Assembly: GCA_022496805.1 (NCBI GenBank)
Contig: CM040085.1
Coordinates: forward strand, 51,572,234-51,636,233
Reading direction: 5' to 3'
DNA: 64,000 nucleotides
Origin: Pohlia nutans
Taxonomy: Eukaryota > Streptophyta > Bryopsida > Bryales > Mniaceae
The notes below the pieces were generated by a model. That model did not search any database and was not told where the DNA came from. It saw nothing but the letters and a program-made list of their open reading frames with translations. Both the position numbers and the translations under genes were made by a program. Below, piece after piece: positions 1 through 13,720 of this stretch; positions within the stretch are counted from its first letter, which is position 1; each line of letters begins with the position of its first letter.

Positions 1-722
1 CCATAGTGTTGAACCCTATGGGCTAGGTGCATAATATTGTACTCTCTCGGAAATCTACACTGGTACGAGCATACGCCCACAAAGGTGGAAGATTATGAGT
101 TCCTCTAACAAGTTCAATGTACGTGGTGCTTGGCACTGTCTAAACTGCCTGGAGCTCCTCTCTCACAAAATTCTCACCATAACGACAATGAAGTATGGGA
201 TGAGCTTGAGGGCTGCAATGAAGTCTCTTGTTTGATTTCTTACATCCCGTGTCCCTCCTGAGGCACACCGTAATGGTGTGCTGAGATGCTGCTACTCCGG
301 AGTAACAAATTGCTATTCTCTACTTCATGTTTCAGTTAGTATTCTCTACGCGTACTCTGTCATTCATTACTCAGTTCAAAGAGGATGTGAGTAACTTCTA
401 CCTCTAACGCCGCAGCACTTGTAGAATCCATCGTTTGTAAATTCAATCATGTTGTCGGGCAAACTCTGAAAACGACAAGTCTACCCGACTGGTTGGCTAC
501 ATGGCCTCAATTTTGTTCCATCATGCACTATTAAAATTGTCCGGGACAATATCCATCATCGTATCCCTCATCACAACATTGAAAATAATATTGTACACAC
601 TTCAAGCCATAACCGCAATGCCCCCTTGCCTACTGACATGCACACCTACGTAAGCCACAATCTCCAGGGATGGGCAGTGGTCATCCTCCCTCACCCGGAT
701 TCGAGGCTATACTTGCCGCGCC
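1..722. other. No recognisable gene
   Basis: I see no coding exon here. By position it should hold the 3' part of the minus-strand Ulp1-type gene copy 1, but none of the C48 protease motifs seen in copy 2 (His-Trp, Leu-Asp-Ser, Gln...Cys-Gly) can be found, so that part was lost or replaced. Confidence 0.5.
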
Positions 723-3700
723 CTAACAATCAACCCTCTTAATGAAGTCTGAAGACCTCGATGCAATGTTTCCATGGAGATTATCTTTCTCGCGGCGTGA
801 CACGTTCTCTACTTCTATCTTAGCGATCTGACTGTAGCTAATGTCTGCACCAAGTTCTTCATCAATGTACGTGCCAGCACAGATGTGTATTGAGTTCAAT
901 ACCTGCGATGGAGTAATCAGTTCCGGAGCACTATGGATCCCAGTATCATGTACTCCACTCTCCCCATCTAGTAGCGGGATCATCCCATCCAAGTTGTTCA
1001 TCGGTTGTAAAGGGACTGAAGCTGGACCTTTCAGCTTTTCTACGGCAGACCCAGTGTTACGTTCCTCCACTGCTACAACAATCGGCTTATCTTGACGTTC
1101 TTGTGCCATCTCATGGCTGCACTTTGATATGTCATCATTTGTGTTTCGGCGCACTTGAATATGCCCTACCAACGCAGCATCCCGGTAGCGGTGGCGCCTC
1201 CACCAAGCTGCATCTTCCTCGACAACCAAATTGTGAAACTGCCGGATTCCTCTTTGAAGCTCTTCACGGACATTCCATGCATCCGTGCTCCATTCTTGAG
1301 ATACTTCATCACAGATCCATCCGATGTCAATGTTCTCTCTAATCCGCAGAGCACGACTCCACGATTTGCTTAGATCACCCCATGCTTCATATGCCTTAGT
1401 ACACCAAATCCTAATAAATTGGTGCTCATCCTCGACAGCGATGTCTTGGAGGGCACGAATCTGCACCGTCTTTACCCATTCATGCACGGCTCGCACACTC
1501 GCACCCCCGGCTGACCAGACCTGTTCATCAAGGTTCAAGTTGTACAGTCCATTCGCGACGGCGTTGCTGATCCCACCCAGGTCTGAAAAAAGATAGTCAC
1601 CGCAAGAAATCAAGGCTGATACCGCACGTTGAAATGTGATCGAATCCTGACAGCATTCGGGAAGAGTATCTTCTTTCAATCCCCATTGCGGACAGGATAT
1701 GAGCCGGAACTTCCCAAAGAAGTGGTAGAAGAGCATCTTGAAAACGTACACCAAGGTGTCTGGCTTCATACGTTGAACTCTGTCCTCAATAATAACCTTT
1801 CTCACTTCTCTGGCTTCATCCTCTGAGTCACCAGATGAAGATATTAGTGAGAATGATCTACAGTCCAGAAGAGAACAAACATCATAACTAATACAATATA
1901 TCGCTGAAAGTACTACAAGAAGAAAGTATATCATAACACTGAAAGTATACCACTTACAGTACTGAACATCGTATAACTGAAAGTATATCACTGAAATTAT
2001 ATCGATTGCAAGTATATCAATTGTAAACACTTGAACTGGACTTACCATCGTGCCTCCAGGGTTGTGGTGGCATTTTTCCACGAATTACAGGCTGACTCTT
2101 GAGAACCCACCAAATAGGGCACCAATCCCATTTTATGGCCTCAATCCTCTCTGCTGCAATCTTTGCCCATTCATCTTGGCTTTTCTGCAAAACATCTAGG
2201 CGGGCCTTACTGCGTTTCTCTTCAAACGACTTGCAGGCTTGCTCCCATTCCTGGTGCTTTTTGCAGTAGTCAATGTAGAGGCCAGTGTCTTGCACAGAAC
2301 GTGATAATGGGGTATTCGAGCTATTAGAGATGAGGGCCTCGTTCATCTCATTGATCGCATTAGAAACACGGGCTTTAACATCCTGAGTCAACTTCGGGTC
2401 ATGCTGCAGCACATGGCCAATCAAAAGGATTTTAAGACTTGAGAGTATGAATGACAAAGACCACTACATCAGCCCAATACAATGTTATGAAATGTCTACG
2501 GGGTTTTACGTAAGACATACCCATGCCTTCCCGAACCACCACAGTGTCACATCGGACATCTTGTTCTCGAAATCTTCAGTCTTTTGAAACTCGGATCATC
2601 TCCGTTCAAAATCCATCCCTCCATGTTCCAGAATAGCCTATGGTAAAAAATCTGTCTTCATGTCCAATAGCTGGTAAAGGTTCATTGTTTCGAATTCCTG
2701 TGGCGAAATAGGAGGCTGGAGATTGACATGCGTGTCATCAGCTTCACGCCGAGCCATCCTTTCATGTTCAGCCTTATCCCTTTCTAGTCTCTCCAACCTC
2801 CCGACCTCGGTGCCTTCCAAACCTAAATGGCACCGCATTTGGGGTGGAAGCCCCTCCCCCATGATCCACAGAAGTTGTATGTCCTTGTGTTCTGCAGAAT
2901 CCTCCTTCTTTTGCACAGTCTTATCATTCAGTTCAGTGTCATTGCCTTGTCCGTCTGCTGCCCCTTCCATTCACATACACATTCATCATAATACTCGTCA
3001 TTTACTTTGGAGCCGTAAAAATGTACAGCGGCGTTTTTGATCAATTAATCCTGAACTGTTGATATTGAAAAATGTATGCATACCTGGTTCTGTGTTGAAC
3101 TTTGCCTTCTTAGGCTGTGGTTCAGCCCACGATACTCTAAATTGAGGGTTATCTTCTATGTTCGAGACGATTGACCTATCCTTCCTCTTCGCTCGCGCGG
3201 TGATGTTAGGGTCCAGGGTGTTGTCAACGGCAGCCTTCTTTACATTCCCGGTTGGTTGTTGGCTTTTTACCCTACTGTACTCTGAGCTGCCTTGGTTTAT
3301 GACTGCAGCCTTTTCCAATAATGTATGCTTTTTTTTGGAGGGTAAAACCATCGGCACTTGCTTCGAAACGTCCCCACGTGGCTTCCCTTGGTCCGCTAAT
3401 TGTTTTTTCGCATGTGGATCGCCTACGGGCGATTTCTTCATACCCCGTGGCCGGTCATCCTCAATCTCGAAACGTACCGTCTTCTTGAGAGCCGACTTTG
3501 CCGGTTCCTTCTTGCTGCCAACAGTCTCTTTCATCTTCTTTGTAGGAAATGACACTTTACTAGTTCGTTTGCCCTTCTTTGGCCCATCTACCTCGCTGGT
3601 GTTAGCGCCACTAACACTGACAGACTTCCAAATTGGATTCTGGTTTGATTCTTCATCTTGCACAGTGTTATGAGTGTCATAGTATTACAGGGTATCAGTA

Positions 3701-4356
3701 TTGTGTTATTCTCCTAGACTGCAAACACCCTAAACCAACATGGAATATCACCCTCGCAAGGCAGCCGGAGACGTGAGATGTACCTGGAATGCACTGTCAG
3801 TGCTACACGTGTCTTCACTACCAGTGCTACATGTTTCTGGCTCAGTACTCTTGGAACGACTACCCCGAGGCTTAGATGCTTCTTTTCCCACTTTGTCAGT
3901 CGCCTTTCTTCCAATCGTCACATGCGTGAATTGCACAGCTTTCTCCTTCCTAAACATTTCCCCGGTTTTTCCTTGTCCGCTTTCCATGTCCGGATATGGA
4001 TATGTTGTTTTTCCTCCCAAGGCCGGGCACCCTTTCTTGAATCGGTGATGGTTTAATCGCCACTTATTGGAAAATTCATCTTCACCGCACATAATGCACC
4101 TCCAAAATTTTCTTGCCTTCCCATCCTTACCAGGTGCTTTAGACTTCCCCCTAGTTTCCTTCGAGAGGAACTCTGCCAATAGCTGATCAATTTGATCCTG
4201 CGATTCATAGTCGACAAAGAAATACTCGTTGTAGATCCGAATCCTTCGAGTCAAACCCCCTTTAACCTCGTACTTGGTACTACTCGTACCATCCTTCGCC
4301 CTCAGTGAAGTACCAAGAATCGCAGGCTGGATAGTATTGGCACCACGGTCCGTCAT
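723..4356 (-). pseudogene. Truncated copy 1 of the BED-like/Ulp1 transposon gene
   Basis: This is a paralogue of the gene at 10286-16295. Matching exons run right to left: 3784-4356 (BED-like finger: C-x2-C, then Asn-His-His and Gly-Cys-Pro), about 3084-3657 (basic linker), 2521-2963 (exactly as long as the copy 2 exon, 443 bp), 2046-2403 (ends at a GTAAGT donor in the same phase) and 723 to about 1864 (conserved region before the protease). Two in-frame stops in the third exon (TAG at 2638-2640, TGA near 2600) fall where copy 2 has TGG. The acceptor of the last exon has lost its AG, and the protein diverges after the conserved His-Arg-Tyr-Arg-Asp-Ala segment and ends without a protease domain. 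It is a dead fragment of a Mutator-like element. The first ATG is chosen because the finger follows it in frame; weakly conserved coding-like sequence extends upstream to about 4708. Confidence 0.75.
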
Positions 4357-6084
4357 AGATGCACCTACCTTTTTTTTCTGTAGCACGCTGTGGTTGCACA
4401 CGCCGGACTAGGTGATTGGACGCCCTTGTCTTTTCCATGCTGCTCTTGGACCGGCTGACGTCCAAATGGTTGAAGGACCTCGCTGCAGCCAACAACAATA
4501 TCTGATCGACACCACCAGTTGTGCCACCCTGTAAGTCTCTCGCAGCCAGTGTTATCTTAACACCGACTGGTTTACACTGTCCTTTTGAAACAACCTTTGT
4601 CCACGGTGCGAATTCTGTCAATTTCATACACCACTGCATCCAATGAACCCTAAACCAGGTCGCTGATTTTTGTGAATAAATCATACAAGTTTTATTATGA
4701 GAACTCAAATCCTAGAAGTCACAGTTTTCCAAAATTCTCTTAAACAACAATTCGGAACCATTAAGAAAATAAATTCAGGTAGATTATACATGACTGCGTG
4801 CCTTATCCTGCAAATGTAAGCTATTGAATTCAGGCTGCGCAATAGTACTTGTATTGTTGCAATAACACTAGGGCTGTCACGGTTTAGGGTAAATCCTATA
4901 CGATAATTTGATATCTTCGTTATGCTGACCTCCTCTCCACAACCCTAAACCCTTAACGACTTCAACACATGCCCTGGTGTATACATAGGCCCACGAGGCA
5001 ACAATATTCAATGTAAATGGATTCATTGTTTACTCAAAACATAAATGTCCTTGTTTTGGTAAATCTCCCCACCCCAAACTCCCTGAATTATAAGCAATCT
5101 TGTAGCCCTAACTGACCCTATCTTTTGTTGCACTCCCCACATAGAGAAATCTTCAGTTTCGGTTTTTTTCCCCACTAGTACTAGATTACTACATAACGCT
5201 GATACAGTCACTATGGAAATAGAACCAACGTACCCTAAACCCTGCTACTGTCCACACTTCACCCTATACCACAACACCATATACAATGGTACCTGGACAC
5301 ACCCTTTTCAGGCAAATTCGAGTGCAGTTGGGTTCACCCTAAACCCTAATCATACTAGTCCTAGTATTTAGATTTTTCAAAGATATAAACGAATGAAACC
5401 CTAAAACCCTAAAACCGGTTCCGTGTTCTTATCAGTAGACAGAGAGATACTGAATTGAGGGTTCCAAATAATACGTCTACAATAGATATAATGCTGGAAG
5501 AAGGCCAGGAACCCTAAACTGCATTCCAACGATGCGCAAAGGCTCAGATGAAAAGTAAAAATCACCTGAAGAAGATGAAGAAGCAATCCTCCTCCACAAA
5601 CTCCCAGCAATCCCGCAAATCGAAGAAGGTATCAAATCAAAAAAACGGCTGTGATGTGACCGATTCGAGTAGAAATTTCAGGATCGTTGCAGCGGCTGTT
5701 CAAATTGCGGGTATGGCCGCGTTTGCGCCGACAAACATTCATGAACCCCGCCAAACATTCATAAGCATAAGTAAAGACAACACAATCAAAGCGTCGACGT
5801 ACTCGGGTGTTCGTTTGAACCGCTACCTCCTTCTCCGATGCACCATCAACGACTACAAGAATCAACTACTGGAAGTCACACCAACGCACGATCATTCCGC
5901 GATTTAGGGTTTTCACATAACACTGGACGCGGAAACCCTAACTACGGGTTTAGGTAGGGTTTACATCAAGATCCGATTTTCCTGGGTTCCGCTTTATGCG
6001 GATCTCCCATGCCCTTCCACAACTCAGTTGCTGTTCTAGTGCTATGCGCGGTTCATCTCTTTCTCTAATCAATTGTTGTGCACG
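4357..6084. promoter_or_regulatory. Divergent intergenic region with telobox-like motifs
   Basis: This spacer lies between the minus-strand Ulp1-type copy 1 and the plus-strand transposase, so it could hold both promoters. It contains about ten AAACCCTA/TTTAGGG-type motifs (for example near 4648, 4883, 4943, 5236, 5338, 5400, 5510, 5905, 5935), which resemble plant teloboxes. A short stretch at 4500-4700 is conserved with the region just upstream of copy 2 (shared Leu-Gln-Gly-Gly in translation), so an extra 5' exon is possible. Promoter function is inferred only from position. Confidence 0.4.
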
Positions 6085-9000
6085 ATGGCCGCGTTAGGGG
6101 AGGGTACTACATCTCCAGCTTGTAGAGGTGATATTCACCCAAAATATGAGGACCTTGATAGTTTAGGGTTTGAAGCTGAAAGTCGTTCTTCCTTCCAAAC
6201 AGCTCTTGCTAGCATCTTGAAGAGTGTTCAACACCCTCCTCCTGGACCTTGGGGGCACGGAGATGTCGATTGGAAGATGATGTTGCGTACTCAGCGTGGA
6301 TCGCACAAAAAAACGCCTGTTGTTCACCAGTGTTATGTGAACACGAATCGTGTCCATGATTTCGTCGCAGGCATGCAAAGTGCTAAAGGTGGGGTTTCTT
6401 GCAAATATGTTGTTATTGAGAAGCACGTGTTTAAGGCTGCTTCAAGAGTGCGAGTCACCGCCGGACTCCTTTTTAGGAGGTAAGACAGTGTTAAGCCGCA
6501 TTTAACTCTTGCGCGAAATTCTAAGTTTGGTCGAAAATATCAGGAGTCTTAGATCTTGTCCTAGATTTGCAACTTCGGTGGTGTTACTTTTGTCGTGTTA
6601 CCTCATGATTCTCCTTTACACAACTTTTGTAGGTTTAGTTGCCAATATGGACCTCAAGACTATAGCACAATTGTTAAGGACATCGCTGCTGCTATGCTTC
6701 CAAAGTCTAGGCAGAAACGTCGCACAGTCAAAAACGTAGAAGGGGAATTTAGGGCGCCTCCCAAACCGCCCAGGAAGCCCCGTGCTCGGAAGGGATCACA
6801 GCCACCAGCAAGGACATGCACGCATAACACTAGCTCGTCCGACAATGGAGGTGTAGGTGTTGACGTAGGAGGGACTTGTTGTTGCGTCCAGACAACGAGA
6901 CCGGGGCCTAAACCACGGACACCACGCAAGGTAACTACTGTTGCGACTAGTCCGTTGGGTAGCTTTGATCTAAATGAACTACCGGATCACATGGAGACTG
7001 ACCCTCCTGTGCGAACCAAGCCAGTGCGCAAGCCACGGGCGCCGCGAAAAGTAACTACCCTAGCTAAACCGGCTGTAGGTGGAATTGATCTAAACGTCCC
7101 TGCGGATCCTATGGAGATTGACGCGATTGTGGCGCCTAAACGAGTGCGCAAGGCATCCGTCCTGAAGAACGTGACAACATCGACAGTAGTGCGCAAACCG
7201 CGCATTACGAAAAAAAAACAGGACTTGAGTGCAATCGTGGAGAGCAAAAGCGTCACAGTCCCAAAGAAGCAAGTGCGCAAGGCTCACGGATCAGCAGAAC
7301 ATTTGGTCGGGCATAACACTGTTATGGAAAGTGACATCACTGCTGCCATGTCCAGGCTGACCACATCGACCCAGGAGAAACTTGAACTTCCGGATCTGAA
7401 TGCTGATCCACCGATAGAAGTTGCTGCCAATATACCCAAGGCTAAGCGCGACTCTCGAAAGAAATGGGGCGAGTCAATTAAACGTGGATGTAAGGCGTCT
7501 TTCACCGTAAAATCTCTATATCATTTGCCTGAGGTTGCTGAAATTTGTATAATTCACCATAAGCATACAAACGACAGGGGGCTGGTTGTGCATGGTGAAC
7601 TAAAGATTGGAGATAGGAGTGCTGTTCAAGCTCATTTGTCACAAGAGATGGTAGATAAGGTGCAAGGCTGGATTCGAGACAAATACAGTGTCCAGCAGAT
7701 CATGGATAAGCATTTGGAGGACTTACAAGACTGATTTCAGAAGGGATCATTTGATATTGACCGAGACGTGTTTTTGGAAGAACAAGACATTTACAATCTC
7801 GCGAATGGTGTTTATGGCGAAACATGGAGACTGCACAAACATGACGCAACTAGCGTTCGAATGTGGGTTCAACGGAATCCTCATGAGTGGTTTTACTACA
7901 AGGAAACAACAACTCAAGAGGTGAGGGGGGCATTAGCAGGTGACAACATGCCTTTCACGTTGGGTATTCAAACGTCATGGCAAAAGAAGATGATGTTGAA
8001 GTATGGTCACGGAGGAGGGATCTCTATGGATGCAACCTTTGGAACAAATGCTAAGAAGGTACAAATCTTTCCGTGTTATGATGCTTCGAGTGTTCTTCCT
8101 TTGTGTTCATTCAATGTTATGTATCATGTGTATCGCTTAGTGTAATCATGATACTACCCCCTGTGGTGTCCGTTACGAACAGTTCCCTTTGTACACCGTA
8201 ATGGTGTTTGATGAATATCACAACGGTGTTCCAGTGGCCTTCATTATTACAAGAAAGTCTGCCCAAGCGGATCTAGTGCCATGGCTCAAAGCATTGAATT
8301 CGGCCATGACATCTGAACAGGCAGACTGGAGTCCAAGTGCATTCATCGTCGACTGTGCACCTGGAGAAATAAACAGCCTTACGTACGGGTTCTATACTCT
8401 ATGTCTTGGATCATCATTCCACTGGTCTTGAAGATTTTTAATAGACAACTAAGTACGATCATAACAGTGGTTTGGGTGCTGACTTTCATCATGACTAACC
8501 CCAACTCCTGTCGTTCCTAGGGAAGTCTGGCCAAAGACGAAAATATTCTTGTGCTTGTGGCACGTGCGAAGAGCATTACAGAAGCAAACATGTATAAAGA
8601 TTCCTGACCACGACATGCGGGCTGAAGTTCTACGTGAGCTCGGGAAGATTATGTATGACAGAACAGGCCCTTCTGGGGATGCAACAGTTCCATGGGCAAC
8701 TGAGAAGTTGGCTCAGCTGGAGGTAAAGTTCCCCATGTACCCAGACTTTTGGTAGTACATGCGCAGCCAATGGTTGAACAAGGTGCACATGTGGGTTGTT
8801 GGATATCGTGATTTGTCTTATGCAGGGCAAGACACCAACGCTGCCATCGAGAGGTATCATGGCTATTTGAAGTCTGTTTTGAAAGCGAAACGGTGTCGCT
8901 TGGCTGGGCGTCGGGTGGATTGGTGCATCAACAAGCTCAGTGCAGTATTACGTCATTACTGGTATCAACATTTCCGGAAGATGTACGGGTTCATCGACAA

Positions 9001-9676
9001 CAGCAAGAAGCAAGCCGTTGCCGTTGGTGCGATTATCAAGGCTCGGAACATACCCGACAGTGATGTCAGTCTCCCAGAGTATGATGGAGGGCCAGCTCGG
9101 GTCGTGTCTTCGGAGGCTTGACACCTTTTGTACACAGTGCATAATCCCACCACGGACCTAGCTTCTTGCACGTGCGTTCACGCGCAACAAGGCAATATAT
9201 GCAAGCATCAGGTTAAGGTCTTGCAGATGTTGCGCCCTGACCTTGTTGAGGGGACTATTGCAAGATACTGTGGTCGCATATTAGGGAATTTCAACGGTGG
9301 CATTCGCGAAATGCTGAATCCTACTCAGTGTTCTGTACCAGCAGAGGTGAATTCTAAACCAGCCCAAAACTGTACTGGAGCCAGCGCCACTTCTGTCCAG
9401 CAGGTCAGGCGGTTTAGACCTCGAGGAAACCTCCTCGACACACTCCGCAGCCAGGCAATTGCGCTAATCAAACAGGTTGAAGGACAAGACCTGTTGATGG
9501 ATCACCTTCACGCGGACTTCAATAGTGTCTTCGGCAGGATCAAGAGTCTACAATCCGACATACAGAAGGGGAAAATTGACATATCTGCCTCTACGCCCGT
9601 TCTCCTTAAAGTCGATGATGACTTGGGTGATAGTATCGTTCGCAAGAAAGATTTCCTTGGGCGAGGTTATCCGTAA
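6085..9676 (+). pseudogene. MULE transposase A with SWIM zinc finger, degenerate
   Basis: Four exons can be joined in phase: 6085-6479, 6633-8058, 8183-8382 and 8521-9676 (about 1058 codons). The first exons give a basic, repeat-rich N-terminal half, then a Cys/His DNA-binding segment (Arg-Gly-Cys ... His-His-Lys-His). The MULE core follows: first catalytic Asp in MDATFGTN, which the third exon continues as FPLYTVMVFDEYHNGVPVAF, second Asp in IVDCAPGEI, CLWHVRRA, and the Glu in NAAIERYHGYL. A SWIM finger (C-T-C ... C-K-H) starts near 9167. Three in-frame stops break it: TGA 7732, TAG 8753 and TGA 9119; the same frame continues as good transposase after each. MULE transposases move Mutator elements in the nucleus. 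It is convergent with the Ulp1-type gene at 10286-16295, as mudrA and mudrB are in MuDR, so the two may belong to one element. Confidence 0.85.
6904..7143 (+). repeat. Two 120-bp in-frame repeats carrying DLN (EAR-like) motifs
   Basis: Within transposase A exon 2, two units of 120 bp encode a basic stretch (Lys-Pro-Arg-x-Pro-Arg-Lys-Val-Thr-Thr) followed by an acidic DLN segment: DLNELP at 6967-6984 and DLNVPA at 7087-7104. A third, isolated DLNADP lies at 7393-7410. DLNxxP is the EAR repression motif that binds TOPLESS corepressors in plants; that this protein binds TOPLESS is inference. Confidence 0.75.
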
Positions 9677-10285
9677 TCAAGACTGTCCGCAGTGTTATTT
9701 CAGAAAATGTGGATAGATGCCACATGTATTTATCACTGGACATCACTTAGAATGATTCAGTTGCTATGTTGGGGTTGGGCTATCAACCCATATGTATCTT
9801 GTGATCCTAAATGTAATAAAATTGCCACATAGTATATGTTCCATTGGCAAGTTTGCAACTTCAGCTATGTTCAAAAGTCAGCTCCGTCCCATTCACAACG
9901 ATAGGGGATCTTCACTGGAAAAGATCAGCGTCACATTATCTCACGGTGGCACTTCAACATAATCACAACATTGTTTCTGGACAAGCTACAGGACTTTGCG
10001 ACTACCGGATCAGTAGTTTGCGTGAAAGAGCAAGTGATACCGGGACAGTTCACGTCAAAATTGTACATAACACTCATCACAGTATAATTTATGGGGTTAT
10101 GGTTTTAACTCATATATATCCAAATCTATGCGTGTGATGAAGATATAGTTCTATAAAACGGTGCGGAGAGGTCCAATGACTTCCTTTGACTCCATGTGCA
10201 CAAGTGCTCACGATAGAAATCTACAACACAACTTCCTAGTACAAAGGAAGAAGGTGGTGGTGGACTTGCACGCTAGGATATCTCT
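9677..10285. other. Spacer between convergent transposon genes
   Basis: This separates the 3' ends of the plus-strand transposase and the minus-strand Ulp1-type gene. I see no exon. It carries two copies of the ATAACACT octamer (9691 and 10067). Confidence 0.5.
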
Positions 10286-12937
10286 TCAGTTTTCCTTATA
10301 GTTCACTGATTTGAGCTTTCTACGTGGCCTAGACTTTGCTCCTACAACCGAAGCCGTTTCTTTTTCTGGACTCTTGGTTCCACCATCCGCCTCTCCTACA
10401 GCCCTAAATTTCCCATGCACATCCTTCACCTCCACATGTTCCTCTGGGTGATCACGTGGACGCAACAACTGTCTCCGAGGCGACCTGTAATTCTTCTTAC
10501 CCCCAGCACGGAGGAGCTCTGCTGCAAATGCTTGCATGGCGTCAGCAACGAGGTCTACATCATTGTAGGGTTTGCGTAAGGCTGTTAGATCATTTGGTGT
10601 AATCACCGCTGACTCCGGATCCGTGTAGCTCCTAAACTTGCGAGTTCGGTCCTGCCGTTTATCACTCATGTCAGTTTCGCCTATCAACTGCAATACGCCA
10701 TCATTATTTTCCAACATAGTATCCATGATCATTTCAATAATCATAAAGAATTAGATAACACAAAACATATCACTTTACGCACCTCAAGCCAGATCCGAAG
10801 GTTTCGCGCTAGTGCAAAGCCACACACCGTGCCTCCATTCTGCTGTGCAACTTGGACGTCGGTGACAATTAAGTCCTTGGGATCAGGCACTTTGGCTCTC
10901 AGTGACACTAACCACGCCGTATGCACTAAAACCACAAATTCTCGTTCATCGCGAGAAGAGTCGTGTATACCCCTGCTTGAATCAAGGTGATAAACCTTGT
11001 TTCGATGAAACACGAATAAACTCCAGTGGTTTCGAGCAAGATATGGAACAAGAATCTCCGTTACCTGAGAGAACTTCTGCGTTCGATGCGGAGCCAAGAA
11101 TTTCTTTGCCCATTCAGCTCGCTCCTTGACTTCTAGCTTCTCAATCTGTTTTTTCTCCAAATAACTTCCCGCCAGTGCTGAAACAACAATCGTTTGACTT
11201 TGGACTTCTCGTGGCTGCTCGACGTATGCAACAGTGGCCATGAAATCTACCACGTTCTCATCCAACTTGGTGTTCTTGTTTTTGAGACTCTTGATAGCCC
11301 CAAACGGAACCGTGACTGGATCCCGTCGCCACTCTTTGTCATCTGCAGACTCAAAAAAGATAACTGAATCATCCGGCTCCCCTTCCCCCCTCGACGGTAA
11401 TTTCTGTACACGAGCATCCACACCCAAGGAATCCCACAATCGTAAGAGCTTGGTGTCATCGCTCTCCTTTCCAGTGTTATGCAACGTCTCGGCGGCCACC
11501 CCAGCTGACAAGAAATCGAGCGAGTCTACTGCAGTGACAGCGGTGGCAACCATGTCCTTGAGTTCTGGTGTTGACCCAAAAACTGAAGCAGCCTCCTCTC
11601 CCTTAGCAATGTCGACCTGGCCAGTGTGCGCATGGCTCGGAAGTTCATAGTCTGGATGAACTTCCATATCCCTGACCCCGACATTAACGAGAACATCTAC
11701 GTCTGGTGTTGATCCGTAAACATGGGCAGCCTCCTCCGCCTCGACAATGCCCTTGTAGCCTTCGTAATTCAGTGGAATATAACTCAGTTTCTGCAATGAG
11801 AAGACTGGCGGAGAGTCTTCTGGGGCTGCAGTTACCACCCCCAAACATTCAACCACCCCTTCAGATGTTGCGGTAAGTTCGGATACGGAATCAAGAACAG
11901 TGGGATGTAGTCCAGTATTACCTAAACCGTGCAGCAACTCCTCCGACTTGTTGATCGACTGTAGCGGCTTAGGAACAGGAACAACATTGTCTTCAGTGTT
12001 GTCCTGCTCCACAACTGCCTCAACCTGGGCTCCGTCTACCTCCTGTACCGTCCCAAGACTTGAAGCCTCAGTACTTCCGCTTAGCATTTTCTCCAACTTG
12101 TTGATCGATAGTAGCGGCTTAGGAACATGAACAGCGTTATCTGCAGTGTTATCCTCCTCCACAACTGTCTCAACCGGGGCTCCGTGTTGTTCCTGTACCG
12201 TCCCAAGACCTGAAGCCTCATCATCTGCAGAAGGAGCAGCTTCAATGAGTCCTGCCAATGCAGCATCGCGGTTGCGGTGATGCCTCCACCAAGCTACGTC
12301 TTCCTCAACAACCAAGTTGTAAAATTTGCGGTGCACCATTCGAATCTCTTCACGGACTCTCCAAAGATCGGTGCTCCATTCCGGTGATGATTCATCGCAA
12401 ATCCATCCGATGTCCCTATCTTCTCTAATCCTAAGTGCCTTAGTCCACATTTTCCCCTGATCAGCCCATGCTTCATGTGCCTTAGTGCACCAAATCCTAA
12501 TAAATTGGTGCTCATCCTCGACGGCGATGTCTTGGAGGGCACGTATCTGCACAATCTTTACCCAGTCATGGACAGCTTGTAAACCCGCACGTCCGCTTGA
12601 CCAGGCTTGCTCATCGATGTCCAAATTGTACAGGTCATTCGCGACAGCACTACTGATCCCACCAAAGTCTGCGAAAAGATAGTCACCGCAAGAAGTCAAG
12701 GCTGATACTGCACGTCGCATCTTCATCGCATCTTTGCAGCATTCGGGAAGAGTATCTTCCGCCAGTCCCCATTGCGGACACGATATGAGCCGGAACTTCC
12801 CGTAGAAGTGGTAGAACAACAACCTAAAAATGTACACCAAGGTGTCTGGCTTCAAAGGCTGAACTCTGTTGTCAATAATAACCTTCCTCACATCCCTGGC
12901 TTCATCCTCTGAGTCACCAGATGAAGATATTAGTGAC

Positions 12938-13720
12938 AATGATCTACAGTCTAACAGACGGAGAACAACATAACACTGAGACTATATCACTGAAAGCATA
13001 CGAATTGTACACACTACGAATGTGCAACAGAAACTAATTGCATTGACTTTGAATGACCCCTACGCATCAGGAGAATACCATCCATGAAACGGTAGTAAAT
13101 TGTGAACGAGGGTTTATCAAACTGAGCATAGCGCCACTCTAAGTTATAGTTGTGCTAACAACAAGCTTGACATATAAAGAAATCCTAAACCTTCATTAAG
13201 ACAAAGATCATGAATGTTGCCTCGTTGTGTTCAATGTTTGACGTTAGGCACGAGCATTTTGGAAAAATGACCACGTAGAGGCAGCACACATCCGGCATAC
13301 TAAAAACATTCAAGACAACAAATTTTTGGGACTGATCATGTGGATTAGATACTTGTTACCTCACGTGCGTAATAAGGTGTTATAAATGCAATGGATTATT
13401 TATTGGAGCGTTACCTAAACCGTTGGTTGCACATGACGGTGGTTCAAATTTAAGCATCTTGACCGCACTCTATAATAAAAGAGGATCAGCATGGGAAAGA
13501 TTCTGGAACAGCAGTAATGACGGGACATCATTACAAGAACCATAATTCAATTAAGACCTACTAAATGTGCACATGACCTTGTGAGCAAGAAAATGCTTCC
13601 GAAAGTGAACTGTGTCGCGATGGAAGTCACCACATTGCCGTGTTACCGAGAATGATCTACAGTCCAACAGAGAATGAACACCATAACACTAAAAGTATGT
13701 CACTCACTGAAAGTAAGAAA
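12938..13720. repeat. Exon-edge duplication inside intron 4 of the Ulp1-type gene
   Basis: About 65 bp covering the start of exon 5 and the adjoining intron (12938-13003) recur at 13649-13715, flanking some 640 bp of unrelated sequence. The same intron in copy 1 is only about 180 bp. This looks like a local duplication or insertion in copy 2 after the two copies split. Confidence 0.6.
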
